Positions 42,439 through 51,417 of a stretch of 53,210 nt of DNA are shown here, piece after piece. Numbering within the stretch: the stretch's first letter is position 1; every line of letters starts with the position of its first letter. Source of the DNA: an uncultured Rhodospirillaceae bacterium (GTDB taxonomy: Bacteria > Pseudomonadota > Alphaproteobacteria > MPNO01 > UBA2964); assembly GCA_913052165.1 (NCBI GenBank), contig CAJXEC010000005.1:1-53210 (forward strand). Direction: 5' to 3'. The position numbers and the translations under genes are program-made. The notes beneath the pieces were generated by a model. It saw only the letters and a list, made by a program, of their open reading frames with translations, was not told the DNA's origin and ran no database searches.

Positions 42439-43849
42439 GTTTTGATGCCTCCTTTCCAGCTATACGCCCAAAAACACTTCCAATGGTCATTCCTATACCT
42501 GCTGCGTACCCTCGCCCTAGGACATTCCCGGACATAATTTCACCCGCCGCGAACATATTTGCCGATGGTTTTCCGTCAGACATTTGGATCCTCGCATCTT
42601 TGTCTATTCTAACGCCTAAATATGTAAAAGTGATCCCGGGTCGAACAGGATACGCGTAAAACGGCGGTGTCTCTATTCTTCGGGCCCAGTGTGTCTTAGG
42701 AGGGTTAATCCCTTCTGTGTGGCAATCGTCCAAGATTGTATGATCAAAATTCCCCTCGATAACTGAACCATTGAACTGATTTATGGTCGCTACTAGCTTT
42801 TCCTCCGGGATTTCGAGTTTTTTTGCTAACTCATTTATTGAGTCTGCTTTAATAGGTGGATAAAGGGAGGGCATAAATTTTTTCAAAACTGAATGATCGA
42901 AAATTATGAACGCAATTTGGTCGGGTTGCTGAGCGACCAGACGCCCCCAAATAGCATATCTTTTAGGCCATATGTCCTCGCCCTCATCGTAGAACCGTTC
43001 TGATCGGTTGTTTACGACGACGCCGAAAACTACACAATCCAATCGGGTGATGATTCCACCATCGTATTTCGGAGCTCTCGCATCAATGGCGACAGCATGG
43101 CATTGTGTTGGATCTCCAACTTCTTGAGCTCCTTTATCCAATAGCATTCTTAGCACCGAACCTTGGTTATTTGCGGTTCCGCGGATTAGAAAGTTTTCTG
43201 CCGCCTCTCCCCAATATTTTTTCAACCAATCAATATTGGACTCAAAGCCTCCAGCGGCTGCCACCAATGATTTGGCCTGTATGTTGTAATTTTTTGCTGG
43301 ATCAGCCCCAATTTTAGCTTCTGCTGACAAAAACATGCCATTTTCTATTTCCAGAGAAGTAACTTCCGCCTCATAGCATATTTGAACCCCAATTTTCTCC
43401 GCGGTCTCATAAAGCGCATTTAGCATTGCGCGACCGCCTCCCAGGAAAAAAGAATTTGTTCGACCTAGCCCGAGAGTTCCGCCCAAGGGGGGCTGAAATT
43501 TCACACCCTGTTCAACGATCCAATTCAGCATATCTTTACTTTCGTGGATCATGTGCTTGGCGAGTTCTTGATCTGTCTCACCCTCGGTGACACGCATAAG
43601 ATCATCAAATAACTCGTCCTCAGGGTAAGGGCCGGTGAGTGTATCCGTGGCTTCATCGTGGGCGCATCGCATATTGCGCGTATGCCTAGTATTGCCACCC
43701 CGATAAAATTCTTTAGCGCGTTCAAGAACAAGCACGTTTGATCCATCTCTCCGTGCGCTTATCGCAGCACATAGTGCAGCGTTACCACCGCCGATCACTA
43801 AGACATCGTATTTTGAAGAAAAATCAGGAATAGAATTGTCGTTTTTCAC
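42425..43849 (-). CDS. tcuA: TcuA-like FAD-dependent dehydrogenase
   Basis: A 474-residue flavoprotein of the fumarate reductase/succinate dehydrogenase type. The FAD-binding motif DVLVIGGGNAALCAAISARR is at residues about 15-34, the GGNTRHTRNMR segment follows, and the C-terminus has AAGEIMSGNVLGRGYAAGIG. TcuA oxidises tricarballylate to cis-aconitate; close relatives oxidise other dicarboxylic or unsaturated acids. The gene is 14-bp-coupled to tcuB and lies 31 bp after the amidase. A different substrate is possible given the amidase and LhgO neighbours. Confidence 0.9.
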   Translation of the reverse strand: MKNDNSIPDFSSKYDVLVIGGGNAALCAAISARRDGSNVLVLERAKEFYRGGNTRHTRNMRCAHDEATDTLTGPYPEDELFDDLMRVTEGETDQELAKHMIHESKDMLNWIVEQGVKFQPPLGGTLGLGRTNSFFLGGGRAMLNALYETAEKIGVQICYEAEVTSLEIENGMFLSAEAKIGADPAKNYNIQAKSLVAAAGGFESNIDWLKKYWGEAAENFLIRGTANNQGSVLRMLLDKGAQEVGDPTQCHAVAIDARAPKYDGGIITRLDCVVFGVVVNNRSERFYDEGEDIWPKRYAIWGRLVAQQPDQIAFIIFDHSVLKKFMPSLYPPIKADSINELAKKLEIPEEKLVATINQFNGSVIEGNFDHTILDDCHTEGINPPKTHWARRIETPPFYAYPVRPGITFTYLGVRIDKDARIQMSDGKPSANMFAAGEIMSGNVLGRGYAAGIGMTIGSVFGRIAGKEASKHVRN

Positions 43850-43880
43850 TTGTCTGCCCAGTAAATTATAATTTCGAAAT

Positions 43881-45161
43881 TTAATTTATCAATATTTTGC
43901 TGACCCATTTACACCATGAAATAAGACGGTTGTCTTGCCATCTAGGACAAACAAGCTGGATTCCCACGGGGAGCTCGTTTGGACCTGTGTGAGTGGGTAC
44001 CGTCATAGTGGGCACGTGTAAAATAGTCCAATATCCTTGGAGCCTTGCATCTCCGGTATCTCTTAAGGTCTTGGGGGCCTCGCCGCTTGCAGCCGGTGTA
44101 AGAATAAAATCTAGGGGTTTAAAAATTGTGTCCATCATGGCTCTCCCATCTTCAGCTCTCAGCAGCGCTGAGTGATACTCATCCCAGGGTATAGTCAAAC
44201 CGTTATCGACTTGTTGAAGGATTTTGTCGGACATTTTCTCGCGATGGTTCCGCGAATGCCAGGATAGGACTCGGCTCCGTTCGAAATCATTCAGGAGATT
44301 TCTGATTCTTGTGTGATCCTCAAAAGTTTCGGGCATACGTATGTCTATTATTTCCGCACCCGCGTTCGATAATTTTCTTGCTGAATCTTCCACTGCAAAC
44401 CGCGTCTCACTCGATGCTTCAGGCCAAAGGTGGGTTTTGACCAAGCCAATACGGGGGTGCGCAATTTCTTTTGCTGGTGGGACCACCGGTCGGTTGAGGA
44501 GAACTGAGGAGACAAGATCGATGTCGTCAACGGATCTGGCCATCAGACCTATTGTATCTAAGTTCTCGGAAGCAAAAAGGAGACCCGATCGATTAATGAC
44601 ATTGTATGTCGGTTTATAACCAAATATCCCACAAAAAGAGGCGGGTCTGAGAACAGAACCACCAGTCTGCGTGCCAAATGCGACGTGGACCATTCTGTCG
44701 GCAACCGCTGCTGCTGAACCACTAGATGATCCTCCGGGAGTGTGTTCTGGATTTGCCGGATTAGCGGTTGGTCCGGGGTAAGATCCTGCAAATTCGCAAG
44801 TGACCGTTTTTCCCATGATGATAGCACCAGCAGCCCGCATGACTCCTACGCAAGCGGCATCAACCTTTGGCTGCCACTCATTATAGATGGGGGATCCCAT
44901 CTCAGTGGGCATATCCGATGTATCGAGCACATCTTTTATTCCTACAGGCAATCCAGCTAAGGGGGTCGATTTTTCTCCCCGATCTATTTCGACAGCTGCC
45001 TTGAGCGCTTGCTCCCGGTTTAAGTAAGCCCAGGCTTTGATGGTGGCTTCCCGTTCAGCGATGCGGTCAAGACAGTCTCGCATTACAGCCTCTGCAGTGA
45101 CCTGTTCGGTTTTGATCTTTTTCACAACTTCCGTTGCGGTAATTTCATTGAGTCTATTCAT
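43881..45161 (-). CDS. Amidase signature family enzyme
   Basis: A 426-residue amidase-signature hydrolase. The Ser-cisSer-Lys triad is visible as Lys76 (PVGIKD), a Ser of the GGSSSGSAAAVA loop (145-147) and Ser169 (GTQTGGSVLRPAS). It hydrolyses amides to acids and ammonia and could release nitrogen from a ring-opened or amidated acid. A GatA role is unlikely without gatB/gatC and given the catabolic neighbours. The ATG overlaps the LhgO-like stop by 4 bp, so translation is coupled. Confidence 0.92.
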   Translation of the reverse strand: MNRLNEITATEVVKKIKTEQVTAEAVMRDCLDRIAEREATIKAWAYLNREQALKAAVEIDRGEKSTPLAGLPVGIKDVLDTSDMPTEMGSPIYNEWQPKVDAACVGVMRAAGAIIMGKTVTCEFAGSYPGPTANPANPEHTPGGSSSGSAAAVADRMVHVAFGTQTGGSVLRPASFCGIFGYKPTYNVINRSGLLFASENLDTIGLMARSVDDIDLVSSVLLNRPVVPPAKEIAHPRIGLVKTHLWPEASSETRFAVEDSARKLSNAGAEIIDIRMPETFEDHTRIRNLLNDFERSRVLSWHSRNHREKMSDKILQQVDNGLTIPWDEYHSALLRAEDGRAMMDTIFKPLDFILTPAASGEAPKTLRDTGDARLQGYWTILHVPTMTVPTHTGPNELPVGIQLVCPRWQDNRLISWCKWVSKILIN

Positions 45162-46258
45162 ACCAACATCTCACAAATATATTCACCGATTGCCATAGAT
45201 GAGGTCAGCCCCGGCGACTCAAGACCGTAAAGACATATGAGACCGGGAATTCCATGTATTTGGGGGCCCTGTATAAGAAAATCCAGGCTGGTTGCACGTG
45301 CTTCACTCAGCTTCGGCCGAATGCCAGCATAACCAGGCTCTAAATCACCATCTTTTAGCGCGGGCCAAAATTTTCTGATGCCTTCATAGAAGGGTCCTAC
45401 GCGATTTGGATCTACCGTGTAGTCTATCCTGGAGGTGAATTCTGTGTCGGGTCCAAAGCGGATAGATCCAGACATATCAGGGCTAACATGGATGGATAGC
45501 CCATTTTCATCGGGCACGGGATAAATTAATCGTTTAAAAGGTTTTTTTGAGGTGAGAGCAAAATAATTACCCTTTGCAAAAACTACATTCGGAATTAACT
45601 CGGCGTTGAGACCGATAATAGATTTTGAGACCTCGGTTGCGTTATGGCCCGCAGCATTTACACAAACTTTACAGTGAACTGAGATTGGATCTTTGCCGCC
45701 CACATCTAGTTGGATGCCGCGATCAGTGATCATCCCGCCAATAACCGGGCTATTAAGTACCAATTGCGCACTAGAGTTTTCAGCATCTCCGAGCAGTGCG
45801 TTCATCAGATCGTGTTGGTCGACTACACCGGATGATGGCGATAAGACGACTTCTTGGAAAATAAGCTCTGGCTCAAGCTCACGAACTTCGCCAGCATCTA
45901 GTGGCCGTAAATCAAGAAGGCCATTACTTTTTGCTTTTTCTAGTTGTTTTCTAAGCCGACTTACCTGTTGATCGTCATTTGCCACTAAGAGCTTTCCACA
46001 GCGATTATGTCCGATATTCCGTTCCGGACAGTAACGGTAGAGAAGTTGTTTGCCGCGCTGACATAAGCGATTTTTCAAGCTTCCAAGAGGATAAGAAATA
46101 CCTGCGTGAATGCAGCCTGTATTCCTTGATGATGTATGGGTTCCAATGGAGTCCTCGGCCTCAAGGATCAAAACCTCCCTGCCAGTAATTGATAGTTCGC
46201 GAGCGATCGCTAAACCTATCACACCAGCGCCAATGACGATGCAATCGACATGTTCCAT
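45158..46258 (-). CDS. LhgO-like FAD-dependent 2-hydroxy acid oxidase
   Basis: A 366-residue DAO-fold flavoprotein. The FAD motif VIGAGVIGLAIARELSITG is followed by THTSSRNTGCIHAGISYP, the hallmark of the L-2-hydroxyglutarate oxidase family, and the C-terminus has GYAGIRPKLS. Family enzymes oxidise L-2-hydroxyglutarate or other 2-hydroxy acids and pass electrons to the respiratory chain. First gene of the minus operon LhgO-amidase-TcuA-TcuB-deacetylase, so it may process a downstream organic acid. True specificity is not certain. Confidence 0.86.
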   Translation of the reverse strand: MEHVDCIVIGAGVIGLAIARELSITGREVLILEAEDSIGTHTSSRNTGCIHAGISYPLGSLKNRLCQRGKQLLYRYCPERNIGHNRCGKLLVANDDQQVSRLRKQLEKAKSNGLLDLRPLDAGEVRELEPELIFQEVVLSPSSGVVDQHDLMNALLGDAENSSAQLVLNSPVIGGMITDRGIQLDVGGKDPISVHCKVCVNAAGHNATEVSKSIIGLNAELIPNVVFAKGNYFALTSKKPFKRLIYPVPDENGLSIHVSPDMSGSIRFGPDTEFTSRIDYTVDPNRVGPFYEGIRKFWPALKDGDLEPGYAGIRPKLSEARATSLDFLIQGPQIHGIPGLICLYGLESPGLTSSMAIGEYICEMLV

Positions 46259-46359
46259 AATCTCTAGACTTTACGGAATTCGGGGTTATGGTGAAAGCCT
46301 TGATATTAAGTTTACTCTTCTTGGAGTGATATTCAAAAAAAATTAGACGGGGTACTTAA

Positions 46360-47403
46360 ATGGGATCGATTGACGCTGATGCGCACGTCGTTGAGTGCGA
46401 AAGAACCTTTGATTTTCTGGATCCAGAATTTGAAAAATACCGTCCGAGGGTAGTGACAACCAAAAAGGGCGGTGTAGAGAGCAGTGTAGGTGTTGTTCAA
46501 CGCGAATTTTGGTACCTCGACAATAGGATGCAGCCGAAGGAGGGAAATGTAGGAGCCAACACATCGCGTGAGGCAAGGGAGTTGGAGGACGTAGGCGTGC
46601 GGCTCGCCCACATGGATGATCTTGGGATAGATGTCCAGGTTCTTTACCCCACACTTTTTCTGCGCCCATGGACAAGAAACCCTGAGATTGAATATGCCTT
46701 ATCTAGGGCCTACAACCGTTGGTTGGCGTCGATCTGGAGGCAGGCGCCCGACCGGCTTAGGTGGGTGGTGATGCCTTCACTGTTGAACATTGACACGGTG
46801 AAAGCGGAGCTTGAGTTTGGTAAAGAGAATGGGGCCTGTGGTGTATACGTGCATGGTATCGAACATGATACGCCCCTTTATTCTAAGCGCTATTTTCCGC
46901 TTTATGAGGCCGCACAGGAGTTAGATCTGGCAATTTGTTTTCATGCGGGGAACAATAGTTTTCTTCTCGAGGACATGTACAAAGATGATGCAGGTTTTGC
47001 AAAGGCCAAGCTACCAGTCGTTGCGTCATTCCATCAACTTTTATTGAAAGAAATACCTGCTATGTTTCCAACCTTGCGTTGGGGTTATGTCGAGGTCAGT
47101 GCTCAATGGGTCCCTTACGCTTTAAATGACCTTTCGATCAGGCTTAGTCGAAAGGGTAAGGATATGTCTCCTACAATAATGGCGGATAATCGAATGTGGG
47201 TTGCTTGCCAAGTTACAGACGACCTAGATTGGGTTGTAAAATATGCAGGAGAGAGCCAAATCGTCGTAGGAACAGACTATGGTCATAACGATACTTCTAC
47301 TGAAATTAAGGCGCTTCGAAAACTGAGTGAAGACGGACAGGTTTCCCCGGAAGTTGCATCAAAAATATTGGAGGATAATTCCCGGGCGCTTTATGGTTTA
47401 TAA
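46360..47403 (+). CDS. Amidohydrolase family 2 (ACMSD-like) protein
   Basis: A 347-residue TIM-barrel metal enzyme of the amidohydrolase 2 family. N-terminal DADAHVVE supplies the metal His, ICFHAGNN another, and the late Asp lies in VGTDYGHND. Members include ACMS decarboxylase, 5-carboxyvanillate decarboxylase and picolinate-pathway decarboxylases, so non-oxidative decarboxylation or hydrolysis of aromatic acids is plausible. It is divergent from the LhgO-like operon across about 100 bp. Its 3' end is followed by decayed gene fragments. Confidence 0.86.
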   Translation: MGSIDADAHVVECERTFDFLDPEFEKYRPRVVTTKKGGVESSVGVVQREFWYLDNRMQPKEGNVGANTSREARELEDVGVRLAHMDDLGIDVQVLYPTLFLRPWTRNPEIEYALSRAYNRWLASIWRQAPDRLRWVVMPSLLNIDTVKAELEFGKENGACGVYVHGIEHDTPLYSKRYFPLYEAAQELDLAICFHAGNNSFLLEDMYKDDAGFAKAKLPVVASFHQLLLKEIPAMFPTLRWGYVEVSAQWVPYALNDLSIRLSRKGKDMSPTIMADNRMWVACQVTDDLDWVVKYAGESQIVVGTDYGHNDTSTEIKALRKLSEDGQVSPEVASKILEDNSRALYGL

Positions 47404-47421
47404 TCCCGGATAATGTCTCAA

Positions 47422-47617
47422 TTAACCGCTGCTTGTATACCAGCCACCATTTACATGGACGGTCGTACCCGTCGTAACTCCCGTCAGGGCCAACTAAATG
47501 TCGAACAGTCGCCTCGACCTCCTCTACACGGCCAGCTCGTCCGAGGGGAAAGTGTCTTTTTAGAATGGGCGGAGGAACATGCCCTGAGCCAGCATCAATG
47601 CACACAGTCCTTTGCAA
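47422..47617 (-). pseudogene. C-terminal fragment of an SDR, frameshifted
   Basis: Read on the minus strand, HFPLGRAGRVEEVEATVRHL, then VGPDGSY, is the typical SDR C-terminal region. After the frame changes near 47475 it continues TTGTTVHVNGGWYTSSG and ends at a TAA at 47424. The VTGTTxHVNGG ending is typical of SDR reductases. The catalytic part is missing and the upstream side is unrelated sequence, so this is a relic. Confidence 0.72.
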
Positions 47618-47627
47618 GGTCGAGTGC

Positions 47628-47759
47628 CTAACTATCTAGCGTCCACGAGCCGCGTGCTCCGTAACGATAATCTTTCTCTAGCTCCTCAGACGTCCTGGGG
47701 CGATATAACCACTGTCGCTTAGGCATTGAGCCCACGACAGTCGTTAGAAATGGGATTGC
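47628..47759 (-). pseudogene. N-terminal fragment resembling cobalamin-independent methionine synthase (MetE-like)
   Basis: The minus-strand frame reads IPFLTTVVGSMPKRQWL, close to the N-terminal TTVVGSYPRP-type motif of MetE-family proteins, and continues about 25 residues (ELEKDYRYGARGSW) to a TAG at 47630-47628. Nothing MetE-like follows; the SDR relic begins directly after. An ATG at 47726 could make a 32-residue peptide, but the family resemblance suggests a remnant. Confidence 0.55.
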
Positions 47760-47764
47760 ACTTA

Positions 47765-48358
47765 TTATTGTGCGGTTAGAGGATATGGAATTTGGTCCGG
47801 ACCTGACCCTTCGTAGTATTTTCCGGTATCACGGTCATATCTACCCTGGAGTATTTTTCCGACCAATTCCCGGCTCCGAAGTATTACTGCCACTGAACGA
47901 ATATCGCTTCCCTGTTCTGCGTGAACCTCATAGGGTCCTACCAAATCCGCTTTTCCTGCCTCTCCCTTTGGCGCGCTTGTTAAGACGACTTTTGCGTAAC
48001 CTTCGCTTCTACGATCGTCGATCACGTCAAATCGCTCCAGGGTTTCCGTGCCATCTAGTAGCCCATAAAGTACCCACGCATTAGCGTGATCATGAACACT
48101 GCCTGTCCGACCCGGCTCTCTAACAACCCCATTGATTACGAATCCATAGTCGGGATCGGTGTAAAAAAGGAGATTCTTGCGGCCCTCTGTTGAGGGCCAG
48201 TCCTTGCTGCGGTTAATAAACTCTGGGTCATTCAATAGAGTAGACTCCATAACCGCATGGGCTTTTTTCATTCTGACTTCATCCTTGGTTTCTTTAGCCC
48301 AAATTTGACGAAGTTCATCAACAAAATTCTGAAAAGCAGGGATAAATTTTTCCGACAT
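47765..48358 (-). CDS. Cupin, cysteine-dioxygenase-like
   Basis: A 197-residue protein with a single cupin domain. The metal motif GSVHDHANAWVLYGLLDG supplies His-x-His, and VGPYEVHAEQGSDIRSVAV supplies the distal His, as in cysteine- and thiol-dioxygenase-like cupins; the Glu of the classic cupin motif is not in the usual place. The N-terminal helical part (MSEKFIPAFQNFVDELRQIW) is unassigned. The substrate is unknown; a small thiol or carboxylate is a guess. It follows the SDR gene on the same strand by 45 bp. Confidence 0.75.
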   Translation of the reverse strand: MSEKFIPAFQNFVDELRQIWAKETKDEVRMKKAHAVMESTLLNDPEFINRSKDWPSTEGRKNLLFYTDPDYGFVINGVVREPGRTGSVHDHANAWVLYGLLDGTETLERFDVIDDRRSEGYAKVVLTSAPKGEAGKADLVGPYEVHAEQGSDIRSVAVILRSRELVGKILQGRYDRDTGKYYEGSGPDQIPYPLTAQ

Positions 48359-48403
48359 AAAGTTTTCCTATATTTTTACTAACTAGACAAGAAGGCCATA
48401 GAG

Positions 48404-49192
48404 TCAGTGATTGGGGGCAATATTCCCGCCAAAATCCGTGCCGATCCCGGCAGAAATATAACCTCCGTCACAGAATAGAATGTGGCCATTCATGTATGAT
48501 GCCGCCTCCCCAGCAAGGAAAAGCGCTGCATCTGCTATTTCTTCGATGGTGCCATAGCGTTTGAGGGGGATATATTTTTTATAACCTTCACGCGTTTCCT
48601 CATTATGGGTTACTCGCGTCAACGGTGTATCGACTGGTCCAGGTCCGACGGCGTTGACGTTAACCCCTTGCGGCCCTAGTTCGAGTGCTGCTTGTCTCGT
48701 GAGTCCGATCACGGCCGCCTTTGAGGTGCCATAAGCGGTGCGACCTGACCCGGCTCGAAGCCCAGCGATTGAAGCTATATTTATAATTCGGCCATATTTG
48801 TTTTTGACCATTTCTCTTCCAGCGGCCTGTGTGCAATAAAATGTCCCATAAAGGTTGACCTTCATAACGCGATCAAACTCTTCGGGGGTTGCATCTAAAA
48901 ACGAGTGCCGCTGTCCTGTGCCGGCTACGTTTACAAGAATATCAACTTGGCCATAAGTAGCCTTTGCAAACTCTATCATTCGCGTCGCGTCACCCGGTTT
49001 TATTACATCCGTCTCTATCGAGACCGACTGATGGCCTTGTTTGATGATCTGATCAACGGTCTCACTCAAGCCTAAGATGTTCTTATCAGCGGCAACGATC
49101 TTAGCCCCGCTTTCAGCGAATAAAGTCGCTATCCCTTGACCAATACCGCTAGCAGCACCAGTTACGACAGCCACTCGATCTTTCAAACGCAT
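48404..49192 (-). CDS. Short-chain dehydrogenase/reductase
   Basis: A 262-residue SDR of classical length. Cofactor motif TGAASGIG at 11-18, NVAG near 88-91, catalytic Ser141, Tyr154 and Lys158 (YGTSK), and a C-terminal SYMNGHILFCDGGY. An Asp at the end of the second beta strand (VAADKN) suggests preference for NAD. The substrate is not predictable. It lies upstream of the cupin on the same strand, about 190 bp after the sulfatase gene. Confidence 0.92.
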   Translation of the reverse strand: MRLKDRVAVVTGAASGIGQGIATLFAESGAKIVAADKNILGLSETVDQIIKQGHQSVSIETDVIKPGDATRMIEFAKATYGQVDILVNVAGTGQRHSFLDATPEEFDRVMKVNLYGTFYCTQAAGREMVKNKYGRIINIASIAGLRAGSGRTAYGTSKAAVIGLTRQAALELGPQGVNVNAVGPGPVDTPLTRVTHNEETREGYKKYIPLKRYGTIEEIADAALFLAGEAASYMNGHILFCDGGYISAGIGTDFGGNIAPNH

Positions 49193-49379
49193 CTGAGCCC
49201 CTCTGTTATTTTAATAGGGTCCCGATTGTCGCTTTAATGTTTAGAAAGTACAAGCCGGCGGGGGCGTGAGAGCTTCCAAAAGAATTATGGTTGATTAATT
49301 CCAGCGTCTAAGTTGCTACGTCGGCCATGGGTTAGTTTTACTGTCTGGTCAATATGGGCCAAAAACTGGCGATAGCCTG

Positions 49380-50996
49380 TCATGGACCGTGGGTGTTGGC
49401 CGCTGGGCTCATTTCTGAGAGATCCATTATTTCATTGACCATCAACTCAAGCAGGTCGGATTTTTTTTTCGCGTAATCTGGTTCATCCCATAAATTGACA
49501 AACTCATTCGGGTCATTTTTGAGATTATATATTTCGCCCCATCCTGTGTTGCTGTATTTGGTTAAACGCCAATCATCATGCAATAGGGTTCTTGCTTTGA
49601 AATTGTTCCCAAATCCCATGTAACCGCGACGTTGGCTTTCTTCTATTAGTATTGCCTCTCGGCCATTTTTTCCACGAGCTATGTCAAACAAGGATTTGCT
49701 TTGTAAGCCGTTAAAAGGTTGAATGCCGGCGCGAGCTAGAATTGTGCCGGCTAAGTCAATAGTGCCCGAATATCCAGCGGAACTTATGGGCGCGTTCGCT
49801 TCACCCGGATCAGATAAGATGCAGGGAACTCTTATTAAGCCCTGATAATGTAGTGCCGCTTTTAACAAGAGTTGATGGTCACCCATAAAGTCGCCGTGAT
49901 CCGTGGTGAATATAATGACGGTATTTTGTGCTAATCCGTTCTTTTTAAGCGCGGCTAAAACTCGCCCAATGGCGTCATCAATCATTGTGATTGAACCATA
50001 ATTGAGAGCGATTGCATCTCGAACCTCGGCTTCACTGACCCCAAAAGCCCTTTGACCATTTTTATTTCCTTTTCCCGCCTCCCGCTCTTGGAGTATTGCC
50101 GCCAATTGAGGCGGCCAATTCTTCTGGGGATGGTTATATGCTTCGGGTAAGGGGACCTCATCGGGGTCATACATATCAAAATATTTACCCGGGGGGGTAA
50201 AAGGGTGATGTGGATCACCAAAAGAGCATTGAAGGATAAATGGCTTATCTGGATGCGAGGTGGCGTGCTCCGATAAGTAATTGACGGTTTCCTCTGCAAT
50301 AAAACTGGTTGGGTAAAGCTCTTCAGGGATCGCTGTTCGCCAAGCCTGCGGAGCAATTATTTTTCGATTAGATGGGATTGCATTTGATGGGCCACGAAGC
50401 GAGTCCGAATTCGGATATCTCTCTTCCAGCCATTTAGAATAATGTCCCCAGACTCTGTCTGAGTGTCCGACGGCGAGGGCCAAATGCTCAAAACCGTAAA
50501 ATGGCGTTACCGGCTCAAATTCAGGGTCTCGGCTCCATGTTGTTTTTAACTCTTGTTCGTAACATCCATCAGACCATCTGTGTCGCTTGGCCTCAGCCAA
50601 ATCGTCGTGTGGCTGAATTTTATTCAGATCTTGCTTTGGTAGACCAATCTCTACCGGTGTCGCCGACATTCCTTGCAAATGACTTTTGCCCACTAACGCC
50701 GTCCTATAGCCTGCATTAAGCATGAGTTCAGTAAAGGTTAACTCCTGAAAAGAGAGGGAAATCCCGTTCTGTCTCACCCCATGGAGTGAGGGCATGCGGC
50801 CAGTCATCAAAGTTGCACGATTTGGCATGCAAATGGGACATGCAACAAAGAATTTGTCGAAACGGGTACCGTGGTTTGCAATACTATCAATGTTCGGCGT
50901 TTGAACGATATCGTTCCCGTAGCACCCAAGGTGGTCCGCCCGATGTTGGTCGGTAATGAAGATAAGAAAATTAGGTCTTGTTGGGATGTCACTCAT
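49380..50996 (-). CDS. Formylglycine-type sulfatase
   Basis: A 538-residue type I sulfatase/phosphonate hydrolase-family enzyme. The modification motif C-x-P-x-R is CMPNR (Cys56-Arg60) in VACPICMPNRATLMTG. Metal ligands are Asp16 (FITDQHRADHLG) and Asp/His of FTTDHGDFMGDH. It would need a formylglycine-generating enzyme or anSME to become active. The SenA-like gene in this window is the hercynine-type relative, not that enzyme. There is no signal peptide, so it acts in the cytoplasm on imported sulfate esters or phosphonates. Confidence 0.92.
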   Translation of the reverse strand: MSDIPTRPNFLIFITDQHRADHLGCYGNDIVQTPNIDSIANHGTRFDKFFVACPICMPNRATLMTGRMPSLHGVRQNGISLSFQELTFTELMLNAGYRTALVGKSHLQGMSATPVEIGLPKQDLNKIQPHDDLAEAKRHRWSDGCYEQELKTTWSRDPEFEPVTPFYGFEHLALAVGHSDRVWGHYSKWLEERYPNSDSLRGPSNAIPSNRKIIAPQAWRTAIPEELYPTSFIAEETVNYLSEHATSHPDKPFILQCSFGDPHHPFTPPGKYFDMYDPDEVPLPEAYNHPQKNWPPQLAAILQEREAGKGNKNGQRAFGVSEAEVRDAIALNYGSITMIDDAIGRVLAALKKNGLAQNTVIIFTTDHGDFMGDHQLLLKAALHYQGLIRVPCILSDPGEANAPISSAGYSGTIDLAGTILARAGIQPFNGLQSKSLFDIARGKNGREAILIEESQRRGYMGFGNNFKARTLLHDDWRLTKYSNTGWGEIYNLKNDPNEFVNLWDEPDYAKKKSDLLELMVNEIMDLSEMSPAANTHGP

Positions 50997-51417
50997 ATGA
51001 AAGAGTGTATTCGCGTTCTCTTAATCTGTAAATTCTGTCCGCTCGACGCAATGTATCCAGTTCAAAAGCAACTTTTCCTCCATCGAAAATCTCTCTCCCT
51101 AACACCTTTTAGATAGAACGGTCACATTATCTCTTATGCCGTGGGATATCGAAAAGTCTGTTGGCGTTCCAATAAAACATCCAGTACCTGAACATTTTGG
51201 TGTTGCCGACGATAATCTTGGCGAAACTAAATAAGAGATAAGATGAATTGGCAACAAAGATACGTCTCTCACCTCATGGATTCTTGGAGAAAAAAATGAG
51301 TCGGATACCTAGCGCAATTGGTTCATGCAAAGTGCTCTTGGGTAAATTAAAATTATTGACCCTGATCGCAACTGGTTGGATGTAGACAACGTAAAATTAT
51401 TTCCTAGCAAAAAAACA
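50997..51417. other. Gene-poor region with small coding-like fragments
   Basis: About 420 bp between the start of the sulfatase (-) and the end of the alpha/beta hydrolase (-). Short plus-strand frames look protein-like: 51136-51234 (32 residues, MPWDIEKSVGVPIKHPVPEH at its start), 51243-51299 (MNWQQRYVSHLMDSWRKK) and 51350-51423 (ending DNVKLFPSKKTS). They lie in different frames and have no good ribosome sites. They could be a decayed gene; I do not recognise a family. Confidence 0.35.

Noticed and set aside
43881-45161. GatA of the tRNA-dependent amidotransferase
   Set aside because: No gatB or gatC nearby; catabolic operon context favours a general amidase.
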